NCBI GenBank assembly: GCA_964457545.1
Contig: CAYWEN010000020.1
Span: 1 to 64,000 of the forward strand
Direction of reading: 5' to 3'
Length of the DNA: 64,000 nt
Source of the DNA: JAGGTJ01 sp964457545
Lineage (GTDB): Bacteria > Desulfobacterota > DSM-4660 > Desulfatiglandales > Desulfatiglandaceae
Shown here: piece after piece, positions 43,394 through 53,300 of the stretch
Numbering within the stretch: the stretch's first letter is position 1
Layout: each line of letters begins with the position of its first letter
Notes under the pieces: model-generated
What the model was told of the DNA's origin: nothing
The model's input: only the letters and a program-made list of their open reading frames with translations
Database searches by the model: none
Made by a program: the position numbers and the translations under genes

Positions 43394-44623
43394 ATGGGTT
43401 TTACAGTAAGGCAGGAATGCCCACAATGTGGGGCACCGGTAGAAATGGATGAGGCTGATCATATACTGAGGTGTTCCTATTGCAATGTAAAAGGTTTTGT
43501 GTTTGCTCCGGATTATTACCGTTTTGTTTTACCTCACAAAACAGTGAACAAAAGGCATTTTTATGTCCCCTATCTGCGGTTTAAAGGCGCTGTTTATTAT
43601 TGCAGAAATCTTGAGATTAAATACCGTATCGTTGATATAACAAATGTGGGAATATCATTAAAGGGAATGCCTGTATCTTTGGGGTTAAGACCTCAGGCCA
43701 TGAAAATAAGATTCATCAGCCCTGACACAAACGGTCTGTTTTTTAGATTTCTTATAAAACCAACGGATATAATTGAAAGGGCAGGAAGACTTGTATCCGG
43801 CAAACAATCTGGTCAGTCCTTTTACCGTGCCTATATAGGAGAGGCATTGAGCCTGATTTATCTCCCTGTATATGTAGAAAATAACAGACTTTTTGATGCA
43901 GTGATTAAAAGGCCCATATGTGATCTGTCTCATGGAAGTGATGTTTTTCAGCATGCCGGCAAGATGTCGGGCTGGAAATTGAGCTATATCCCTACACTGT
44001 GTCCGCGGTGTGGATGGGATTTGGAGGGAGAGGGAAACAGTGTTGTTCTTATATGCAAAAACTGTGGTACGGCATGGGAGATGTCAAAGGGAAGATTTGT
44101 CCGTGTGCAGGTTGGATGGGTCAAGGGGAATGGCAAGGACAGGGGTTTTGTCTATTTGCCTTTTTGGAAGATATCAGCGGTTGCCAAAGGGGTGTCAATT
44201 AATTCTTTTGCAGATTTTATCCGACTTGTAAATCAGCCCAGATTTGTTAACAGGGAGCAGGAAAAACAGACAATGTTCTTTTGGGGACCGGCATTCAAGA
44301 TCCGGCCAAAGCTCTTTTTAAACATCTCGAAGCAATTGACACTGTTTCAGCCATTGTTGGGCATGGAAGATGGAATCCCTCCGGAAAACGCCTGTTCTGT
44401 GACGTTGCCACGAACAGAGTCTGTTCAGAGTATAAAATTGACACTGGCCAATTCTGCAGTAATCAAAAAAAATGTCCTGCCCCGGTTGCCCCGGATAAGA
44501 ATTATACCAAAAGATTCAACTCTTGTTTACCTGCCTTTTACAGATACCGGATATGAGCTGATTCAGCCGGATATGAACATCAGCATAAACAAAAAGGCAA
44601 TTAGCTTTGGTAAACACCTGTAG
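43394..44623 (+). CDS. zinc-ribbon partner protein of the SPFH module, function unknown
   Basis: 409 residues, not recognised beyond its metal sites. It begins MGFTVRQECPQCGAP with a CxxC/CxxC ribbon (about residues 9-31: CPQC, CSYC). A second ribbon (CPRCGWD, CKNCGTAWE) occurs near 203-226. Between and after them are mixed alpha/beta regions (RFVLPHKT, YVPYLRFKGAVYYC). No signal peptide or membrane helix. It starts one base after the SPFH gene stop, so the two are co-transcribed and probably interact. The two genes could be an analogue of the Bacillus YdjG/YdjI membrane-associated zinc-ribbon pair, but similarity is only in architecture. Confidence 0.65.
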   Translation: MGFTVRQECPQCGAPVEMDEADHILRCSYCNVKGFVFAPDYYRFVLPHKTVNKRHFYVPYLRFKGAVYYCRNLEIKYRIVDITNVGISLKGMPVSLGLRPQAMKIRFISPDTNGLFFRFLIKPTDIIERAGRLVSGKQSGQSFYRAYIGEALSLIYLPVYVENNRLFDAVIKRPICDLSHGSDVFQHAGKMSGWKLSYIPTLCPRCGWDLEGEGNSVVLICKNCGTAWEMSKGRFVRVQVGWVKGNGKDRGFVYLPFWKISAVAKGVSINSFADFIRLVNQPRFVNREQEKQTMFFWGPAFKIRPKLFLNISKQLTLFQPLLGMEDGIPPENACSVTLPRTESVQSIKLTLANSAVIKKNVLPRLPRIRIIPKDSTLVYLPFTDTGYELIQPDMNISINKKAISFGKHL

Positions 44624-44645
44624 GAATGTAAAAAGATTTGGAAAC

Positions 44646-44686
44646 CGGATAGTGTCCAGAATCTGTTTCTGGATGGGCACTAACTA
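44646..44686. repeat. partial copy of the dispersed repeat (right half)
   Basis: CCGGATAGTGTCCAGAATCT and CTGTTTCTGGATGGGCACTA align with the right halves of copies 3-5 (GGAAAC-AGTG-CAG-AT-GATTCGTGGATGG pattern). It lies in the 110-bp gap between the SPFH module and the acyl carrier protein gene. Confidence 0.45.
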
Positions 44687-44734
44687 AGCGGTTGTTATTG
44701 AACATAATACCATAAAAAAAGGGGGTTGTTCATT

Positions 44735-44980
44735 ATGAGGGATGAAATCAGGGACTTTTTGGTGTCAATCCTGAAAGAAAAGGGAGATACCGAGCCCTTT
44801 TCTGATAATGATTCCTTGATATTAACAGGCCGTCTTCAGTCTGTTGATGTTCTGGAACTGGCTATATTTATTGAAAAAAAATATGATATTGATTTTGCGG
44901 AGCAGGGATTTGACCAGGATGTCTTTGATTCTGTAGACAGTATTGTGTCGTTTATTGAAAAATGTATTAAAGCGGAATAA
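44735..44980 (+). CDS. acyl carrier protein-like protein (atypical phosphopantetheine motif)
   Basis: 81 residues, acidic, with four helices typical of ACPs. The prosthetic-group motif, normally (G)xDSLxxxEL, reads GRLQSVDVLELAIFIEKKY. The Ser is retained but the preceding Asp is Gln and the following Leu is Val. GGGGG lies upstream of the ATG at 44735; an in-frame ATG at 44726 is also possible. It is 64 bp upstream of the pta start, and its partner enzyme is unknown. It could carry acetyl or another acyl group for the pta-ackA neighbourhood, but this is inference. Confidence 0.7.
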   Translation: MRDEIRDFLVSILKEKGDTEPFSDNDSLILTGRLQSVDVLELAIFIEKKYDIDFAEQGFDQDVFDSVDSIVSFIEKCIKAE

Positions 44981-45044
44981 CTTAGAATAATTGAATGTTT
45001 GTGATGTTCTGATTGTTCCGGATCAAAAACATGGAGATATTAAA

Positions 45045-47138
45045 ATGGCAAACAGCCTTTACATTGCGGCAACAGAGGTCAGAAGCGGCAAATCTCTTGT
45101 TGCGTTAGGCCTTATGGAAATGCTTTTGAGGAGGATAGAAAAAGTTGGTTTTTTTCGTCCTATATGTTCAAATAATTATGATCATGATATCAATTTGATT
45201 TCTTCACAGTTTGATCTCAACATACCATATGAGCAGATGTATGGCCTTACAACAGAAGAAATCAGTGCCCTTTTTTCTGCAGGACAGGAAGATACAATAG
45301 TTGAAAGGGTTATAGAAAAATACAGGAGACTGTCTGAAACATGTGATTTTGTACTTTGCGAAGGTACAGATTTTGTCAGTTCCACTTCAGCTTTTGAGTT
45401 GGATATCAATGCAGAGATTTGCAAGAATCTGGGGGCTCCCGTCCTTTTGGTGGCAAATGCATATGAAAAGGATTTCAATACCACAATAACCAATATTGAA
45501 TTGGCGATTAACTCTTTCAGGGATAAGGGATGCCATACCATCGCCATTATTGTTAATCGTATAGAACCCGGACATAGGAAAGATTTTGTCGAATCGTTAA
45601 AACAGAGCCGGCTGATCGAGGATCAGCTTGTTTACACCATACCTGATGAAACTGCTCTCAGCAAACCCACTATTGGTGAAATAGTGAAGATCTTAGGGGC
45701 AGAAGTCCTTTATGGCAAGGAGCACCTGAACAGACATGCCTACAGTTTTACAGTGGCAGCCATGCAGCTTCATAATTTTCTTGCAAGGATAGAGTATGGA
45801 TCTTTGATTATTACACCTGGGGATCGGTCAGATGTAATTCTTGCCTGTCTTGCCATAATATCATCAAGGTCTGTGGAAAACATATCAGGGCTTTTGCTGA
45901 CCGGTGGGCTCAGGCCTGAAAAACCCATCATGAGACTGATCGAGGGCTCACCTCCTGTTTTCCCCATTATAAGTGTCCGTGATAACACCTTCCCCACTGC
46001 GGTTGTTGTAGACAATATCCATGCTACTATATCACCTGATGATGATAGAAAAATCATGGAGGCATTAACGGTTTTTGAAAAAAATGTAGATGTAGAAGAG
46101 TTGACAAAAAAACTGGTAACCATTCGTCCCAGCATTGTAACGCCAAAAATGTTTGAGTATGAGCTTGTTAAACGGGCAAAGACAAATAAACAGAGAATTG
46201 TTTTGCCGGAAGGTGAGGAAAAAAGAATCCTGCGGGCTGCAGAGGCATTGTTGCACAGGGAAGTGGTTGATATTGTCCTGCTTGGAAACAGGAATCAGGT
46301 GTTCAGCAAGATTGCTGAAGCAGGAGTACATATAAGTAATCCGGAGATTATAGAACCCAGGAATTCCAGCCTGTTTGACGAATACGCGCAAACCTATTAC
46401 GAATTAAGAAAGAATAAGGGAATTACTAAGGATACTGCAAGGGACATAATGTCTGATGTTAATTACTTCGGAACCATGATGGTTCATAAGGGGGATGCAG
46501 ATGGTATGGTGTCAGGATCTGTTAATAGCACGGCAGCAACCATACGGCCTGCCCTTGAAATAATCAAGACAAAACCTGGTTTTTCGCTGGTTTCCAGTGT
46601 GTTTTTCATGTGCCTTAAGGACAGGGTTCTTGTATATGGGGATTGTGCTGTAAACCCTGATCCCGATCCGGAACAACTGGCCGAAATCGCCCTGACCTCG
46701 GCACAAACGGCAAAGACTTTCGGAATTGAGCCAATTGTTGCAATGCTCTCTTATTCAACCGGGGAATCAGGTAAGGGCTACGATGTGGACAAGGTTCGTG
46801 AGGCAACCAGACTTGCAAGAGAAAGGGCCAGGGAGATTTATCCCGGGCTTTTGATTGATGGCCCTATGCAGTATGATGCAGCGGTAGACCCTGTGGTTGC
46901 CAGGACCAAGATGCCGGATAGCAAGGTTGCAGGAAAAGCCACTGTCCTGATATTTCCGGATCTTAATACAGGAAACAACACCTACAAGGCTGTACAGAGA
47001 TCTGCCGGAGCAATAGCAATAGGCCCTGTGCTTCAGGGTCTGAGACGGCCTGTTAATGATCTTAGCCGGGGGTGTACTGTCCCTGACATTATAAATACTG
47101 TAGCAATAACTGCTGTTCAGGCACAGGCGTATTTGTAA
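45045..47138 (+). CDS. pta: phosphate acetyltransferase (three-domain type)
   Basis: 697 residues from the ATG at 45045 (GGAGAT 9 nt upstream; an earlier ATG at 44991 adds an unconserved leader). The N-terminal P-loop-like domain starts MANSLYIAATEVRSGKSLVA (BioD/DRTGG type), and a DRTGG-like middle contains GLLLTGGLRPEKPIM. The catalytic PTA domain runs from about residue 375 (RIVLPEGEEKRILRAAEALL, YGDCAVNPDPDPEQLAEIA, MLSYSTGESGKG, GPMQYDAAVDP, NTGNNTYKAVQR). Converts acetyl-CoA plus phosphate to acetyl phosphate. It is followed by ackA 54 bp later. The large form is the common bacterial one. Confidence 0.97.
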   Translation: MANSLYIAATEVRSGKSLVALGLMEMLLRRIEKVGFFRPICSNNYDHDINLISSQFDLNIPYEQMYGLTTEEISALFSAGQEDTIVERVIEKYRRLSETCDFVLCEGTDFVSSTSAFELDINAEICKNLGAPVLLVANAYEKDFNTTITNIELAINSFRDKGCHTIAIIVNRIEPGHRKDFVESLKQSRLIEDQLVYTIPDETALSKPTIGEIVKILGAEVLYGKEHLNRHAYSFTVAAMQLHNFLARIEYGSLIITPGDRSDVILACLAIISSRSVENISGLLLTGGLRPEKPIMRLIEGSPPVFPIISVRDNTFPTAVVVDNIHATISPDDDRKIMEALTVFEKNVDVEELTKKLVTIRPSIVTPKMFEYELVKRAKTNKQRIVLPEGEEKRILRAAEALLHREVVDIVLLGNRNQVFSKIAEAGVHISNPEIIEPRNSSLFDEYAQTYYELRKNKGITKDTARDIMSDVNYFGTMMVHKGDADGMVSGSVNSTAATIRPALEIIKTKPGFSLVSSVFFMCLKDRVLVYGDCAVNPDPDPEQLAEIALTSAQTAKTFGIEPIVAMLSYSTGESGKGYDVDKVREATRLARERAREIYPGLLIDGPMQYDAAVDPVVARTKMPDSKVAGKATVLIFPDLNTGNNTYKAVQRSAGAIAIGPVLQGLRRPVNDLSRGCTVPDIINTVAITAVQAQAYL

Positions 47139-47192
47139 TTTTGCAGGCAATTACAGTAAAATTGTATCGTTGATATATTCTGGGGTTCCACG

Positions 47193-48401
47193 ATGAAAAT
47201 ACTGGTGATAAATACTGGAAGTTCTTCTATAAAATACAAGCTGTTTGACATGGACAGCTCCAGAGAGCTGGCTTTGGGCGTTGTTGAAAAGATAGGCGCC
47301 AAATCGGGTGTTTTAACCCACAAGACAGCCTTGACAGGCGACAGGTTTGTGGAGAAGGTAGAACATTCTCTTTTTGAAGATCATAAAGCCGGTATAAAAC
47401 GTATCGTGAACCTTCTGACAGATGCGGAATGCGGGGTTATAAAGGATAAAAAGGAAATATCTGCTGTAGGCCACCGGGTTGTACATGGGGGTGAAACATT
47501 TCATTCTACATGTATTGTTGATAACAAGGTGATGGGGGCCATAAAGGAAAACTCCCATCTTGCTCCTCTGCATAACCCTGCCAATATAACAGGGATTGAG
47601 GTCTCTATGGGTATTTTCCCTGATGCTGTTCATGTGGCAGTATTTGATACTGCCTTTCATCAGACACTTCCGATGGAGGCATTTCTCTATGCAATACCTT
47701 TTGAGCTGTATGAAAAGGAAAAGATCCGCAGATACGGGTTTCACGGGACATCCCATGCCTATGTTGCAGAAATGGCTTCCATGTTTATGGGTATTCCATT
47801 GGAAGAGTTGAGCCTGATTACAGTTCATCTTGGAAATGGTGCAAGTATGGCTGCCATCAAACATGGGAAATGTATAGACACCAGTATGGGTTTGACTCCT
47901 TTGGAAGGATTGGTTATGGGCACCCGATCCGGAGATATAGATCCTGCTCTTCCGTTCTTTTTGTCAAGGCATATGGGTATGCAGTTTGAGGATATAGACA
48001 GGCTATTGAACGAAGACAGTGGGTTAAAAGGCCTGTGCGGAGCAAATGATATGAGGGAAGTAATGGAGAAAAGGGATGCTGGAGATAGAAAGGCTGCTGT
48101 TGCTATGGAATTGTACTGTTACAGGGTTAAAAAATATATAGGCGCCTATTTTGCTGCACTGGGAAGCCTGGATGCTGTAATATTTACAGCAGGGATAGGA
48201 GAGAATTCTCCTCTGATCAGGGAGATGTGCTGCAGCAATATGTCATGTATGGGAATTGATGTTGATCCTGCAAAAAATTATAGGTATAGTGACAAGATAA
48301 GAGACATAAGCCAAAAAGACAGCATGGTTAGTATCTTGGTAGTTCCTACAAATGAAGAACTTAAAATTGCCCTTGAAACAAAGAAGGTTATACAGTCCTG
48401 A
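47193..48401 (+). CDS. ackA: acetate kinase
   Basis: 402 residues. Acetyl phosphate plus ADP to acetate plus ATP. The ASKHA-fold signature is clear: VINTGSSSIKYKLFD at the start, GHRVVHGGE, FDTAFHQTLP, YGFHGTSHAYV, HLGNGASMAAI, DTSMGLTPLEGLVMGTRSGDIDP (around the catalytic Asp/Arg) and FTAGIGENSPLIRE. It is co-directional with pta and ftsH. With pta it forms a substrate-level ATP-yielding or acetate-activating step. Confidence 0.98.
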   Translation: MKILVINTGSSSIKYKLFDMDSSRELALGVVEKIGAKSGVLTHKTALTGDRFVEKVEHSLFEDHKAGIKRIVNLLTDAECGVIKDKKEISAVGHRVVHGGETFHSTCIVDNKVMGAIKENSHLAPLHNPANITGIEVSMGIFPDAVHVAVFDTAFHQTLPMEAFLYAIPFELYEKEKIRRYGFHGTSHAYVAEMASMFMGIPLEELSLITVHLGNGASMAAIKHGKCIDTSMGLTPLEGLVMGTRSGDIDPALPFFLSRHMGMQFEDIDRLLNEDSGLKGLCGANDMREVMEKRDAGDRKAAVAMELYCYRVKKYIGAYFAALGSLDAVIFTAGIGENSPLIREMCCSNMSCMGIDVDPAKNYRYSDKIRDISQKDSMVSILVVPTNEELKIALETKKVIQS

Positions 48402-48449
48402 TTGTATGAAAAGATGACAAGCTATGCAGTTTCAACTGTTAGGGGGATT

Positions 48450-50357
48450 ATGAAAAAAACAGATTTTCATGTTGGTCAGCAGGAGCCTGAACTTCATATA
48501 AACAGACCTCCTGAACGTAAATTCTGGCAGAAACAGCCGGGATTTAATCTCTGGTTTTTTATTTTGGTTATGATTGTTCTGTATTCATTTCAGATAATCA
48601 TGCAGGTTAAAACCGAGCATATCCCCTACAGCAAGTTTCAGCAGTATCTTGCCAATAATCAGATTGCCCGGTGTGTTATCCGGGGGAAAACTATTGTTGG
48701 CACGTTGAAAATAAAAGACAAGAAAACAGGACAACCCATTCACTTTATTACCGTACCTCTTTACAATCCCTATCTTGCCAAGGAGCTTAAGGAACATGGG
48801 GTTCAATACAGTGTGGAGCTTGAGAATGACTTTCTCGGCAACTTGATTTTTAACTGGATTTTGCCCTTTGGCCTGATTTTTTTCCTGTGGTATTACATTG
48901 GTCAGAAAATAGGCGCTGCCGGCATGAATTTTATGAGTATTGGTAAGAACAAGGCGCGTATTTATGCAGAAACAGGGAAAAAGGTTACGTTCAAGGATGT
49001 TGCAGGAGTTGATGAGGCAAAACAGGAACTTGTTGAAATTGTAGATTTCTTGCGAAATCCTGATCGCTTTCAGCGTCTTGGGGGACACATGCCCAAGGGT
49101 GTGCTTTTTGTAGGACCTCCAGGTACGGGCAAGACCCTTCTGGCAAGGGCAGTAGCAGGAGAAGCAGATGTGCCTTTCTTTAATATAAGCGGTTCTGATT
49201 TCATTGAGATGTTTGTGGGGGTTGGCGCTGCTCGTGTAAGAGATCTGTTTGATCAGGCAAGGGCAAAGGCTCCCTGCATTATTTTTATAGATGAAATAGA
49301 TGCCATAGGAAGGCAGAGAGGCGGACTTGTGGCTATGGGAGGGCATGATGAGAGGGAACAGACCTTGAATCAGCTTCTCGTTGAAATGGATGGTTTTGAC
49401 AGCAGTGAAGGTGTGGTTGTTCTTTCTGCTACGAATCGTCCTGATGTTCTGGATAAGGCTCTGTTGCGCCCGGGCAGGTTTGACAGGCAGGTGGTTGTTG
49501 ACAAACCTGATCTTAATGGCAGGAAAGAGATTCTGAAGATTCATACAAAACATCTCAAACTTGCCCCTGATGTTGATCTTGATGTTATAGCAAGAAGAAC
49601 CCCCGGCTTTGTAGGTGCAGACCTTGCAAATCTTGCCAATGAGGCAGCTCTTCTTGCGGCCCGCATGAACCGGGATGCAATTACTATGGCTGATTTTGAG
49701 GCGGCCGTAGACAAGGTGCTTGCCGGGCCTGAAAAGAAAAAGAACACCTTGAGTCAGGAAGAAAAACACCGCATATCATATCATGAATCCGGTCATGCAC
49801 TGGTTGCCAAACGTGTTCCCACGGCTGCACCTGTGCACAAGGTTTCCATTATTCCAAGGGGAATCGGAGCGCTTGGATATACATTGCAGTTGCCGGAAAA
49901 GGAAAAGTTCCTTGCTACAAAAAAGGAACTGCTGGATCAGATTGCCATACTGCTTGGTGGAAGGGTTGCCGAGGAAATAATTTTTGAGGATGTCTCAACC
50001 GGTGCCCAGAACGATCTGGAGCGTTCATCAGAGCTTGCACGAAACATGGTCTGTTTTTATGGTATGAGTGAAAGGCTCGGAGCAGTTACCTTTGGCAAGA
50101 AACAGACCTCGTTGTTCCTTGGTACAGACTATGGCGAACAGAAAAATTATAGTGAAGAAACTGCCCGGGAGATAGATACTGAAGTCAGAGAAATTGTTGA
50201 TACCAGTTATCAACGTGTTAGAGAAATTATCAATGAAAACAGATCTGTTTTGGACAGGCTTGCATCTGAGCTGGAAGAAAAGGAGATCTTGTCAGGAGAG
50301 GATGTGGATGCCATTGTTGGAGTATGCAAAGATGGGGCTGGGCAAGTTCGTTCATAA
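48450..50357 (+). CDS. ftsH: ATP-dependent zinc metalloprotease FtsH
   Basis: 635 residues from the ATG at 48450 (AGGGGG just upstream; an in-frame TTG at 48402 is less likely). Two membrane segments (about 37-57 and 133-155) flank a periplasmic region. The AAA domain has GPPGTGKT, IIFIDEIDAIGRQRG, the pore loop GSDFIEMFVGVGA, and the second region of homology ATNRPDVLDKALLRPGRFDR. The peptidase site is HESGH with the third ligand downstream. It degrades misfolded membrane proteins and regulators. It is 48 bp after ackA and converges with the polysaccharide cluster. Confidence 0.98.
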   Translation: MKKTDFHVGQQEPELHINRPPERKFWQKQPGFNLWFFILVMIVLYSFQIIMQVKTEHIPYSKFQQYLANNQIARCVIRGKTIVGTLKIKDKKTGQPIHFITVPLYNPYLAKELKEHGVQYSVELENDFLGNLIFNWILPFGLIFFLWYYIGQKIGAAGMNFMSIGKNKARIYAETGKKVTFKDVAGVDEAKQELVEIVDFLRNPDRFQRLGGHMPKGVLFVGPPGTGKTLLARAVAGEADVPFFNISGSDFIEMFVGVGAARVRDLFDQARAKAPCIIFIDEIDAIGRQRGGLVAMGGHDEREQTLNQLLVEMDGFDSSEGVVVLSATNRPDVLDKALLRPGRFDRQVVVDKPDLNGRKEILKIHTKHLKLAPDVDLDVIARRTPGFVGADLANLANEAALLAARMNRDAITMADFEAAVDKVLAGPEKKKNTLSQEEKHRISYHESGHALVAKRVPTAAPVHKVSIIPRGIGALGYTLQLPEKEKFLATKKELLDQIAILLGGRVAEEIIFEDVSTGAQNDLERSSELARNMVCFYGMSERLGAVTFGKKQTSLFLGTDYGEQKNYSEETAREIDTEVREIVDTSYQRVREIINENRSVLDRLASELEEKEILSGEDVDAIVGVCKDGAGQVRS

Positions 50358-50389
50358 AGGAGAGGTGCAACATGACTTTTTGGAATCTC

Positions 50390-53300
50390 CTATGCCTGTG
50401 CGGATATGGATGCCTGATGTGAATAGGAGGTTTTCTGTTCATTGTCAGATACGGGAATATCAGAATAACAGCGGGACAGTATCTTTGCAACCATACGGGA
50501 AAATGTAAACTGCCGGGCTGCTGCCTGGCCTTTTTTGATGATTTTCATTCTTTCTTCCGGGTGGTTTATGTAGAATTTTATCAGATTGTTTAATTCCTTT
50601 GCATTCTTATATGTAACCAGGGCATCTCCTAACAGATCCTCCATTCCCTGAATATTGTCAGAAATAACAAATCCTCCGCTTGCAAATATATCCAGTATCC
50701 TCGGGTTTAGAAAACCTTCCCTGCGCATGTCATCGTGGTGATCATTAAGCACAATCTTCGATGATGCATAAAGCTCTGGCAGACGTTCATTTTCGTAGTA
50801 AATGCCTCCATAGTTTTCTGGAGAAAGGATATCTTTCCAGCCTTCTCCCCATACCATGAATTTGTATGGTGTCTTCCCTAAGTCTCTGATAATTTTTCTT
50901 CCTGATGGTTCTTTTGTATTACCGACAAAGACAATATCATAGCGATATCCGGATTGGTTGTGGTTAAGGGGTGTTTTGGCTGTACCTCCTACAAGGAGTT
51001 CGGCCTCAAATCCCCAGTTTTTGATCTTTTTCAGAAAGATTGGAGAAAGACAGTAAATTTTATCGTACTGTCTCAGGATATCAGGAGATATAAGGCTTGG
51101 ATGGCTGTGAATCCATAATATCTTGTATGTGGTTTGAGGAAAACCGGATGTGGGGGCCCCGAACATATGCAATATGATATCCGGGTTTTTATTGACAATC
51201 CTGTTCCCTGATTTTTGAAATTCCCTTTCTAATTCCTTCTTTACCCAGTAGTCTCCCCACCTTAATTTGCGTTTTACATCAGTTTCAATATCAGAAAACG
51301 AGACTATTTGAATCCTGTATTGGTTTTTAGCCGGACAATTTCTATACCTTTTATTATGAATTCTGTACGATGTGTTGTCTGATGCAGTTTTTACCTCTTT
51401 ATCTATATGCATATCAAGTTGCTGTAAAATTGTCTTTACATCTTTCTGGCTTGTGTCAAGTTCCAGTGATTTTTTGTATACCTTGTATGCCTCGTTCATG
51501 TCCTTTAGTTGTATCAGGCAATTACCTGCCTGGTTCAGGGTGCCCGTGTCTGTCTTTCCTAATGCAAGAAGCCTTTTGTACAATCTGAGTGCTTCTGAAA
51601 ATTTACCCTTGGTTGTCAGACAGTTTGCGAGATTTTCAATCGCCTCAATATGGGAGTGTTCATGTTTCAATACCTTGCGGAAATATGAAACGGCCATGTC
51701 TGAATCATTTTGCATAAAGGCTATGACGCCAAGGTTGTTAAGGGCATCGATATTGTTTTCGTCACGGATCAGGATTTGTTGAAACACTGTTCTGGCTTCT
51801 TCAATATTACCCATTTTAAAAAGTTCTTCACCATGTGCTATGGAATAGTATTCTGAGTCAAGGGGACAATAATGTTTTGCAGGGATAAAGCCCTCTTTCA
51901 GTATGGGGGTAATGTCATAATATTCACCATACTTCAGGTCAGAGGGAATCCCCCATTTTTCCTTGTATCTTTTCCAGTTTGTTAGAAGTGTCTCTGTATA
52001 ATCTATCTCGGAACCGATAAAAGTGCGATTTCCGAAATGATGGACAAAACAGTCCTCTGCTATGCAGGCATCAAAACCAGCCAAGGCTGTACGCAGGCAA
52101 AAATCACTGTCCTCCAGATTCCCAAACTTGTATCTTATGTCAAACCCTCCAATTTTTTGGATAACCTCTCTTTTGATAAGCATGCAAAAACCTGTTATTC
52201 TTAAATGATATTGAAATTGGCGGGCATGTTTTTCGGCAAGATGGCATGCATACTCGTTTAATCCGGACAGGGAGTTTTCATCATAGGGTACGTCTTTGAT
52301 TGACTGGGGTCCGGAAACATAATTTGATTTTGGTCCTGCAATTCCTATCTCGGGTTTTCTTTCTGAGCAATAAATTAGTCGTTCCAGCCATCCTGGAGTA
52401 ACAACGGTATCGTTGTTCAATAACAGAATATAATCGCCTTTGGCCTCTATTATTCCCTGATTGTTGCCTTCTGCAAATCCTTTGTTTTCCTTGTTTTCTA
52501 TTATTTTGATTCTGAATTTGTTCTTTTGGTGTACAGGAATATCCTGATCATGCTTTTCAATATTGCCCTGTTCAGTACCCGGTAACGGTATTTTGTTTTT
52601 TGCGATTTCTGATTTCAAATATTGTACCGTTCCGTCAGTTGAGTTATTGTCAACAATTATGAGTTCAAAGGGGGTTTTTGTGTGCTGAAAGATGCTGTCT
52701 ATGCACTTTTTTGTGTATTCAAGCTGGTTATGGGTAAGGATAATAATGGATACGAGGTGTTTTTTTTCTGACTGTTCCTTTTTTTGCTTGATGAACTCAT
52801 CCACTCTGTTTTTGATCGTCTGTGAGGCATATTCTTCTGCGCAGGTTGTATCATAGGATGTGTATTTAATAAATTCACGCAGTTGTTTTTTGAAAACCTC
52901 CATGCTGAACGCAGAAGAAGATGATGAAGGTGCAGACAGACAGGTTATTTTATCTCCCTTTATAAGCCTGACATCACATCCGCAATTAATTGCCTCCCAT
53001 ATAAGAGCTGTACATTCATCGTATGTGTACAGTGTTTTTGTCCTGTTTAACAGTTCTGCGAGCTCATACCTGCGTGCAGGCCACTGGTATGTAATCTCGA
53101 TGCAGTTTCTTGTTACAGGGTGATTGTAGTCTTTTCCCTTTCCAACCCAAAAACAGTTTACTGTCCTCTCATATCCTTTGTTAAAGAAAAAACGTTCCGG
53201 CCGCGGAACCTTAAGGACCCTTCCGTTTGAATATTTTGAGAGGGCTTCATCGTATGCAATCAGTTTTTCTGTTTTATCATAACTTGTGTCTCCGCCCAGC

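Noticed and set aside
48585..49769. Minus-strand open frame (394 codons) opposite ftsH
   Set aside because: Antisense to FtsH AAA and membrane regions; composition typical of a shadow, with no RBS.
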